From Halothiobacillus neapolitanus (GTDB lineage: Bacteria > Pseudomonadota > Gammaproteobacteria > Halothiobacillales > Halothiobacillaceae): 6,248 nt of DNA. Of this stretch, positions 1 to 5,043 are shown piece by piece (position 1 is the stretch's first letter; every line of letters begins with the position of its first letter). The notes beneath the pieces were generated by a model. It was not told where the DNA came from. It saw only the letters and a program-made list of their open reading frames with translations, and made no database searches. The stretch covers positions 11,418 to 17,665 of the forward strand of contig DYLI01000016.1 in assembly GCA_020722165.1 (NCBI GenBank), read 5' to 3'. A program made the position numbers and the translations under genes.

Positions 1-37
1 TTTGCCCGCACCCACGGCCACGCGCCGGAATAACCCA

Positions 38-91
38 CCGCAGAGTATGCCGAGAGGAATGCCCGCTCTTAAATCTCTGTGCCCTCTGTGG
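38..91. repeat. Imperfect inverted repeat of the 'CTCTGTG' type upstream of the first gene
   Basis: The left arm (38-55, CCGCAGAGTATGCCGAGA) and the right arm (74-91, TCTCTGTGCCCTCTGTGG) are imperfect inverted complements, matching at about 12 of 18 positions, with an 18-base spacer. The right arm also holds two direct CTCTGTG-like units. This wording resembles dispersed intergenic repeats seen in many environmental proteobacteria; that likeness is recalled, not tested. It fills most of the gap before the first gene. It could form a weak hairpin in RNA but has no clean U-tract, so I do not call it a terminator. No convincing sigma-70 promoter is visible in bases 1-109. Confidence 0.4.
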
Positions 92-109
92 CAAAAAACT
101 TAGGCACAC

Positions 110-934
110 ATGAACACAAACCCGCCTCCCCCGCGTTTTGGCATCGTGATTATCGGCGACGAAGTTCTCTCCGGCCGCCGTCAAGACAAACACATCCCCG
201 CCGTGATTGAGCGCCTGAACGCGCGCGGCCTGCGCTTGGCGTGGGTACGCATGATTGGCGACGAAATGGATTTGATCGTGCAAACCTTGCGCCAAGCACG
301 CGAGGATGCGGATGTCGTGTTTTGCTTTGGCGGAATTGGTGCCACGCCAGATGACTTGACCCGTGCGGCGGCTGCACAAGCCTTCTATCGCCCACTCATC
401 CGCAACCCCGCAGCCGAGGCATTAATCGTCGCGCAATTTGGCGGCGAGGCGTTCCCGCACCGTGTACTCATGGCCGACTTGCCGGACAACTGCGCACTCA
501 TTCCCAACCCAATGAACAATGTTCCCGGCTTTTCGCTGCACGATTGCTACTTTATGCCCGGTTTTCCGGAAATGGCGCATCGTATGCTCGACTGGATATT
601 GCATACGCATTTTGCCGATGTCGGCAATACGGATTATGACGAAGCCTCCTTGTGGGTGTGGGATGCTTCGGAAAACCAGTTGCTCGAACTGATGCGCGCT
701 TTTGAGCAGCAATACAGAACACTCAAGCTCTTCAGCCTGCCGATGTTGCCGACCGAGCAGCAACCGCGCCGCCGCATTGAGCTTGGCCTCAAGGGTTTGC
801 GCGAAGATTTACAGTCTGCAATGCACGCGCTGCAAAGCCAAATCGAAGCGCTCGGCTTTGGCACAAGTGCATCAAGGGAACTTGCGCCGCAAGCTGCATC
901 TCCAAAAGGCACGATTCACGCCTCTGTTGATTAA
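110..934 (+). CDS. Stand-alone molybdopterin-binding (MoCF/CinA N-terminal type) domain protein
   Basis: This 274-residue protein has the MoaB/MogA/CinA-N (MoCF_biosynth) fold signature. Visible motifs are the N-terminal strand with IGDEVLSG (residues 15-22), the binding loop GGIGATPDDLTR (74-85), NPMNNVPGF (133-141) and MPGFPEM (149-155). In MogA/MoeA the matching loop binds the pterin of the molybdenum cofactor; in CinA the domain is joined to a C-terminal PncC nicotinamide-nucleotide amidase domain, which is absent here. The C-terminal third (about 175-274) is not a domain I recognise. The substrate is therefore unknown and a direct role in cofactor synthesis is not shown. The ATG at 110 has only a weak upstream purine stretch (TTAGG near 100-104). 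The stop codon (932-934) overlaps the ribosome binding site of the next gene, so the two are very likely co-transcribed. Probably cytoplasmic, since no signal peptide is seen. Confidence 0.88.
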   Translation: MNTNPPPPRFGIVIIGDEVLSGRRQDKHIPAVIERLNARGLRLAWVRMIGDEMDLIVQTLRQAREDADVVFCFGGIGATPDDLTRAAAAQAFYRPLIRNPAAEALIVAQFGGEAFPHRVLMADLPDNCALIPNPMNNVPGFSLHDCYFMPGFPEMAHRMLDWILHTHFADVGNTDYDEASLWVWDASENQLLELMRAFEQQYRTLKLFSLPMLPTEQQPRRRIELGLKGLREDLQSAMHALQSQIEALGFGTSASRELAPQAASPKGTIHASVD

Positions 935-939
935 GGAGT
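933..939 (+). promoter_or_regulatory. Strong ribosome binding site for the mucD-like protease
   Basis: AAGGAGT lies 8 bases before the ATG at 948 and overlaps the TAA stop of the preceding gene. It fixes the protease start at 948 rather than at the far upstream in-frame ATG at 702, which would add 82 residues with no signal-peptide character from another frame of the preceding gene. A second in-frame ATG at 972 is possible but has no comparable site. Confidence 0.85.
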
Positions 940-947
940 TTTTAGTC

Positions 948-2384
948 ATGCACCAACCTGCAAAGCACACCATGCCTTTTTTCAAGGCCACATTTTTGGC
1001 CGCCGCACTGGCCTTGGGCGGCGCGCCGCTAGCGAGCGCCCAGGCGCAACTGCCCGACTTTGTGCAAACCGTAAAAGATGTTTCCCCTGCCGTGGTCAAT
1101 ATCAGCACCACGCAAAAACGCCCAAAAATGGCGCAAGGTATGCCGCCCGGCGGCGTCTCACCGTTCCCCGAAGGCCACCCGTTCAACGAATTGTTCAAGC
1201 ATTTTTACGAAGGCCAGCCCGGCGGCGGGATGCCCAATCAACGTCCGGCGCAATCGCTCGGTTCCGGCTTCATTATTGATGCCAGCGGCGTTATTTTGAC
1301 CAACGCCCATGTGGTCAAAGACGCGGAAAGCATTACCGTGCGCCTGCAAGACAAACGCGAGCTGCCCGCCAAAGTGCTGGGGATGGACGAGCGCACCGAT
1401 GTCGCCGTACTCAAAGTCGAGGCCAGCGGCTTGCCCGTGGCGCGCTTGGGCAATTCGGATCAGGTCGAAGTCGGTGAGTGGGTTTTGGCGATTGGCTCGC
1501 CATTCGGCCTCGACTTCACCGCCACCCAAGGCATTGTGAGCGCGCTGGCGCGTAATTTGCCCGATGACACCTACGTGCCCTTCATCCAAACCGATGCGGC
1601 GGTCAATCCTGGCAACTCTGGTGGCCCGCTGTTCAACACCAAAGGCGAAGTGGTTGGCATAAACTCGCAAATTTACTCGCGCTCCGGCGGTTACATGGGC
1701 TTGTCGTTCGCCATTCCGATCAACACCGCCACCCAAGTGGCCGACCAATTACGCAGCGGAGGCAAGGTGGTGCGCGGCTGGTTGGGTGTCATGATTCAGC
1801 CGATTGATGCCGATCTCGCCAAATCCTTTGGCATGGATCGCCCACGCGGCGCACTGGTCGCCCAAGTCCAGCCCGACAGCCCAGCGGCCAAAGCCGGCGT
1901 GAAGTCCGGCGATGTGATTCTGAAATTCAACGGACAACCCATTGATAATACGGCGCAACTTCCCGCCAAAGTAGCCGCCACCAAGGTCGGCTCCAAGGCT
2001 GAGCTGGAAATTTTGCGCGACGGCAAGGAGAAAACCCTCGCTGTCACCATCGAGCAACTCAAGGACGATACCGCCAGCAGCGCAACCCCGAACGCCGAAC
2101 AACCGGGCGAAACCTCGCTCGGCCTGGCCGTGCAGCCCTTGGATGCCGCGCAGCTCAAGGAACTGGACATCAAACATGGTCTGCTGGTGCGTCAGATCGG
2201 TGATGGCGCAGCGGGGCGCGCGGGAGTGCGCGTCGGCGATGTGCTGATGGAACTCGGCGGGGTCAAACTCGAATCAGTGAGCGACCTCAAAACGGCGACC
2301 AGCAAACTTAAACCCGGTCAACCGGTCGCACTGCGCCTGATACGCGATGGCTCGCCGTTGTTTATTGCCCTAAAAGTCGAGTAA
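948..2384 (+). CDS. mucD: Periplasmic Do-family serine endoprotease, MucD/DegP/DegQ type
   Basis: A 478-residue HtrA-family protease/chaperone that degrades or refolds misfolded envelope proteins in the periplasm. A signal peptide spans about residues 1-33: basic start, hydrophobic core FLAAALALGGAPLA, and ASA/AQA before the mature LPDFVQ. The trypsin-like domain follows with the full catalytic triad: His121 in TNAHVV, Asp151 in DERTDVAVLK, Ser224 in NPGNSGGP. PDZ1 spans about 278-370 (GWLGV start, SPAAKAGVKSGDVI core) and PDZ2 about 388-478 (GAAGRAGVRVGDVL core). The loop at about 57-100 is Gly/Pro-rich. Length and wording (AQSLGSGFII, VGEWVLAIGSPFG, YVPFIQTD) resemble Pseudomonas MucD (about 474 residues) more than E. 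coli DegP, so the symbol is MucD by likeness; degP or degQ would also be defensible. In other genomes mucD often follows the rpoE/algU regulator genes, but here it follows a MoCF-domain gene. An intrinsic terminator follows 26 bases after its stop. Confidence 0.95.
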   Translation: MHQPAKHTMPFFKATFLAAALALGGAPLASAQAQLPDFVQTVKDVSPAVVNISTTQKRPKMAQGMPPGGVSPFPEGHPFNELFKHFYEGQPGGGMPNQRPAQSLGSGFIIDASGVILTNAHVVKDAESITVRLQDKRELPAKVLGMDERTDVAVLKVEASGLPVARLGNSDQVEVGEWVLAIGSPFGLDFTATQGIVSALARNLPDDTYVPFIQTDAAVNPGNSGGPLFNTKGEVVGINSQIYSRSGGYMGLSFAIPINTATQVADQLRSGGKVVRGWLGVMIQPIDADLAKSFGMDRPRGALVAQVQPDSPAAKAGVKSGDVILKFNGQPIDNTAQLPAKVAATKVGSKAELEILRDGKEKTLAVTIEQLKDDTASSATPNAEQPGETSLGLAVQPLDAAQLKELDIKHGLLVRQIGDGAAGRAGVRVGDVLMELGGVKLESVSDLKTATSKLKPGQPVALRLIRDGSPLFIALKVE

Positions 2385-2409
2385 GCTCACTTTAAGTCTT
2401 AAGTTTTAC

Positions 2410-2434
2410 AACCCGCTGCGGCGGGTTTCTTTTT
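2410..2434 (+). terminator. Intrinsic terminator after the protease gene, abutting the glnB ribosome binding site
   Basis: AACCCGC (2410-2416) pairs perfectly with GCGGGTT (2421-2427) around a TGCG loop. It is followed by a T-rich tract ending at 2434 (TTTCTTTTT, 2426-2434). The shape is that of a Rho-independent terminator for the protease transcript. The T-tract runs straight into the glnB ribosome binding site at 2435, so the same hairpin would lie in the leader of any glnB mRNA begun or read through from upstream. Confidence 0.78.
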
Positions 2435-2440
2435 GGAGAG
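2435..2440 (+). promoter_or_regulatory. Ribosome binding site of glnB
   Basis: GGAGAG lies 4 bases before the ATG at 2445. It rules out the in-frame TTG at 2433, which falls inside the terminator T-tract and upstream of this site. Starting at 2445 gives exactly the usual PII length of 112 residues. Confidence 0.75.
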
Positions 2441-2444
2441 CAAC

Positions 2445-2783
2445 ATGAAAAAAATCGAAGCCATTATCAAACCCTTCCGTTTGGACGATGTACGCGAAGC
2501 ACTGATGGAGCTGGGCGTGTCTGGCATGACCGCCACCGAAGTCAAGGGTTTTGGCCGCCAGAAAGGTCACACCGAACTGTATCGCGGCGCGGAATACGTG
2601 GTCGATTTTCTGCCCAAGGTCAAAATCGAAGTCGTCGTGGTCGATGCGCAAGTCGATGCCATCGTCGAAGCGATTTTGAAAACCGCCAAAACCGGCAAAA
2701 TCGGCGACGGCAAGATTTTCGTTAGCGATATCGAACGCGCGATTCGCATCCGCACGGGTGAAGAGGATGATGCGGCGGTTTAA
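2445..2783 (+). CDS. glnB: Nitrogen regulatory protein P-II
   Basis: A 112-residue PII signal-transduction protein, the normal family length. In the family it forms a trimer that senses 2-oxoglutarate, ATP and ADP, is uridylylated by GlnD, and controls glutamine synthetase adenylylation and the NtrB kinase. The T-loop (about 37-55) is complete, with Tyr46 and the uridylylation residue Tyr51 inside the signature YRGAEY (46-51). The second signature, TGKIGDGKIF (83-92), and the C-terminal RIRTGEEDDAAV are intact. Asp54 in VVDFLPKVKIE matches GlnB; GlnK usually has Asn there, so I call GlnB rather than GlnK. There is no amtB neighbour, which also argues against GlnK. No sigma-54 type promoter (GG-N10-GC) is evident in the 60-base gap before it. 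It converges on waaA with 17 bases between stop codons. Confidence 0.97.
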   Translation: MKKIEAIIKPFRLDDVREALMELGVSGMTATEVKGFGRQKGHTELYRGAEYVVDFLPKVKIEVVVVDAQVDAIVEAILKTAKTGKIGDGKIFVSDIERAIRIRTGEEDDAAV

Positions 2784-2800
2784 TCCATGGGCAGGATTGA

Positions 2801-4075
2801 TTAGGCCTCTAACCTCACCAGCAATCGCGCCAATGCGCCGCTGTGCCGCGTCAAAAAACTAGAGCCTCTTTGCTCTTGGTTGGGCTGCGCTGCGTCAAGG
2901 GCTGTGAGTAAGGCCTGCGCCAAGCTCGCGCCATCCTCCACCCAAGTCACCAGACCATCTTCTTGCATGGCGGCATAAATTTCGCTGAAGTTGAACACCG
3001 ATGCGCCACTGAGAACGGGTAGATTCAGCGACAAAGGCTCCAGCGGGTTGTGGCCGCCATGAGCCACCAGACTTCCGCCGACCAAAGCCACGTCACTGGC
3101 GGCGTAAAAGTCCATGAGTTCGCCTAGCGTGTCGATGAGCACGACCGACACGTCTTGCTGTAGGTGCGATAAATTCGCACCTACATTGAAATTTGAACGC
3201 CGCACAAGACTCAAACCCTGCACCTCAGCCAACTTGGCGACATCACCCGCCCGTTCAGGGTGGCGCGGGGCGAGGAGTAGCAGCGCGTCGGGGTATTGCG
3301 CCATGACCTGCTGATGCGCCGCTAAAACCTGCTCATCCTCGCCAGGATGCGTGCTGGCGGCAATCCACACTTTGTGCTCTTTTCCAAACATTTCACGCCA
3401 TTTTTCCCCGCGTTCGCGTGTTTTTGGCGCAAGTTCCAAATCAAATTTCAGATTGCCCAAGGCTTCAACTTTGTCCGGCGACGCGCCTAAAGCGATAAAG
3501 CGTGCCACGTCTTGCGCATCACGCGCTGCGATCAGACTGACGCAAGCCAGCGTTTCGGCCACCAGCTCATGCACTTTGGCATAGCCGCGCATGGAACGTT
3601 CGGACAGGCGCGCATTGGCCAATACCAGCGGAATGCCGCGCCGTTTGGCTTCGGCAAACAGGTTCGGCCACAGCTCGGTTTCCATAATCACCCCGAGCGT
3701 CGGCTGGGTGCGCTCGAAAAAACGTCGCACCGCGCTGGGTAGATCGTAAGGCAGGTACACATGCTCAATTGTTTCGCCAAACACGCGCCGCAGCTGTGCC
3801 GAGCCGGTTGGCGTGGTGGTGGTGACGAGAATCGCCCAGTCGGGATGCTGCGACTGCCAGGCACGAATCAGCGGGGTGGCGGCGATGACTTCGCCCACGG
3901 ACACCGCGTGAATCCACAAACGCGGTTTCACGGGAAACGTAGCGATAAAGCCGAGGCGCTCGCCCCAGCGTGCGCGGTAATCGGGGTTGCTGCGACCTTT
4001 CCATGCCAAGCGGGCAAATGCCAGCGGGGTGAGCAGCGTTAATACTGTGCTGTAAAGCGCGCGCCGCCAACTCAT
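2801..4075 (-). CDS. waaA: 3-deoxy-D-manno-octulosonic acid (Kdo) transferase, inner-membrane LPS enzyme
   Basis: This 424-residue GT-B enzyme (WaaA/KdtA, family GT30) transfers Kdo from CMP-Kdo to the lipid A precursor at the cytoplasmic face of the inner membrane. Residues about 4-24 form the hydrophobic N-terminal anchor. RWGERLG follows, with Glu39 the probable catalytic base. Other family motifs are HAVSVGEV (56-63), TTTTPTG (85-91), ETELWPN (132-138), GNLKFD (207-212), STHPGEDE (241-248), APRHPER (269-275) and the nucleotide-binding GGHNPLEP (340-347). The ATG at 4075 overlaps the waaC stop as ATGA, so translation is coupled. Residues 297-306 (NVGANLSHLQ) are encoded by a palindromic repeat lying between RRS and the VVLIDTLGEL strand, where relatives have a shorter loop; the frame is intact and the enzyme is probably functional. 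No intrinsic terminator follows on the minus strand. Confidence 0.97.
   Translation of the reverse strand: MSWRRALYSTVLTLLTPLAFARLAWKGRSNPDYRARWGERLGFIATFPVKPRLWIHAVSVGEVIAATPLIRAWQSQHPDWAILVTTTTPTGSAQLRRVFGETIEHVYLPYDLPSAVRRFFERTQPTLGVIMETELWPNLFAEAKRRGIPLVLANARLSERSMRGYAKVHELVAETLACVSLIAARDAQDVARFIALGASPDKVEALGNLKFDLELAPKTRERGEKWREMFGKEHKVWIAASTHPGEDEQVLAAHQQVMAQYPDALLLLAPRHPERAGDVAKLAEVQGLSLVRRSNFNVGANLSHLQQDVSVVLIDTLGELMDFYAASDVALVGGSLVAHGGHNPLEPLSLNLPVLSGASVFNFSEIYAAMQEDGLVTWVEDGASLAQALLTALDAAQPNQEQRGSSFLTRHSGALARLLVRLEA
3159..3185. repeat. 27-bp perfect palindrome (REP-like) inside waaA
   Basis: TGTAGGTGCGA (3159-3169) and TCGCACCTACA (3175-3185) are perfect 11-base inverted arms around a 5-base loop, TAAAT. 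Read on the minus strand in the waaA frame it encodes V298-G-A-N-L-S-H-L305 plus shared flanking codons. The arm wording is the same as that of the larger element inside the glycosyltransferase gene at 5505-5566. The length of 27 bases keeps the frame. Confidence 0.9.
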
Positions 4076-5043
4076 GCCAACACGGCCTGCAAGCGCGCAA
4101 AAACCGCTTCGGCGCGCAAATCATCTTGCGGGGTCAGACTGGCAATTTGCGGCGCATCCGGCTCGGAACGTACGCCGGTCAAGGCGGGCAAAGTCGCAGG
4201 AAACAGCGCCAAGCCGGGTTTACGCAGGGCAGCGGCGACGTGCATCAAACCGGTGTCCACGCCCAAGACTGCATCGGCGCGGGAGATAATGGAGGCCAGC
4301 GCATCCAGCCCTAGACGCGGTAAAACCTGTGCCGTGGGTACTGCGGTGGCAATGCGCTCGGCGCGTTCTTTTTCGCGGGCATTGCCCCAAGGCAGGAGCA
4401 GGCTGCGTCCGTGCTGTGCCAAAGCGTGGCCGACGGTAATCCAGTTGGATTCCAGCCATTCCTTGTCCACGCGACTGGTGCCGTGCAGCGCCAACACAAA
4501 TGAAAGCGGTAGCTCAATCGTCGGGGTGGAAATACGCTCAGGCAACCCGACCAAACCATAATCCAGCGGCAAATCCTCCATGCCATAACCCAGCGCCGCA
4601 GCCAGCAAGCGTCGGTTGCGTTCAATGGCGTGCAACTCGCGCGACACGAGGGCGCGCTGGTCGTAACACAAAGCGGCCAAAGGCTCGCGGATGGAATGGC
4701 GGTCATAACCCCAGCACTCGCCACGAGCCAAACGCGCCAACACGGCGCTTTTGAGCAAGCCTTGTGCATCAATCACTGCGGCATAATCCTGCTCTTGCAT
4801 GCTCGCCCGCGCCGCGCCCAGTTCTGCCCATGTAGCTTTTGCAAACAACGCTTTACGCCAACGCCGCACAGCCACTGGTATCGCGCGCGCAACTGCCGGA
4901 TGCCAGGCAGGCACAGCAGCGAAGCTTTCTTCCGCCACCCAGTCCACGCACAGATTGGGAATCACTTTGGCCGCGTCACTCAACGCAGGCAGCATGTGTA
5001 CCAAATCGCCAAGTGAAGATGTTTTAACGACAAGAATGTGCAT
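4072..5043 (-). CDS. waaC: Lipopolysaccharide heptosyltransferase I
   Basis: A 323-residue GT9-family enzyme (E. coli WaaC is about 319) that transfers the first L-glycero-D-manno-heptose from its ADP-sugar to Kdo of the LPS inner core, in the cytoplasm. The N-terminal VVKTSSLGDLVHMLPAL (5-21) contains the catalytic Asp13. WVAEESFAAVPAWHPAV (35-51) and IPVAVRRWRK (55-64) are typical of WaaC rather than WaaF. The C-terminal half has ALHGTSRVDKEW (185-196, with the donor-binding Lys194), LPWGN (217-221) and the ADP-heptose motif GVDTGLMHVAAAL (261-273, Asp263). The segment after FPAT (281-284) departs from the usual YGAT form but the core is complete. Its ATG at 5043 shares one base with the stop of the upstream glycosyltransferase (TGATG) and its stop overlaps the waaA start (ATGA). 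No good ribosome binding site is visible, so expression probably depends on coupled translation. Confidence 0.97.
   Translation of the reverse strand: MHILVVKTSSLGDLVHMLPALSDAAKVIPNLCVDWVAEESFAAVPAWHPAVARAIPVAVRRWRKALFAKATWAELGAARASMQEQDYAAVIDAQGLLKSAVLARLARGECWGYDRHSIREPLAALCYDQRALVSRELHAIERNRRLLAAALGYGMEDLPLDYGLVGLPERISTPTIELPLSFVLALHGTSRVDKEWLESNWITVGHALAQHGRSLLLPWGNAREKERAERIATAVPTAQVLPRLGLDALASIISRADAVLGVDTGLMHVAAALRKPGLALFPATLPALTGVRSEPDAPQIASLTPQDDLRAEAVFARLQAVLA

Noticed and set aside
1..33. Possible C-terminal tail of an upstream plus-strand gene (frame 1, ending at TAA 31-33).
   Set aside because: Only ten codons are visible and all three forward frames are open over this stretch, so the frame cannot be chosen from the window.
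702..947. An upstream in-frame extension of the protease start to the ATG at 702.
   Set aside because: It lies in another frame of the MoCF-domain gene, would bury the signal peptide, and the strong AAGGAGT site sets the start at 948.
1158..1748. A long minus-strand open frame (196 codons) opposite the protease gene.
   Set aside because: It is antisense to a clear protease domain with catalytic triad, has no recognisable domain or ribosome binding site, and is expected from codon bias in GC-rich DNA.
2391..2402. TTAAG-T-CTTAA dyad before the terminator as a possible operator.
   Set aside because: The arms are only five AT-rich bases with a one-base spacer, easily due to chance, and match no operator I know.
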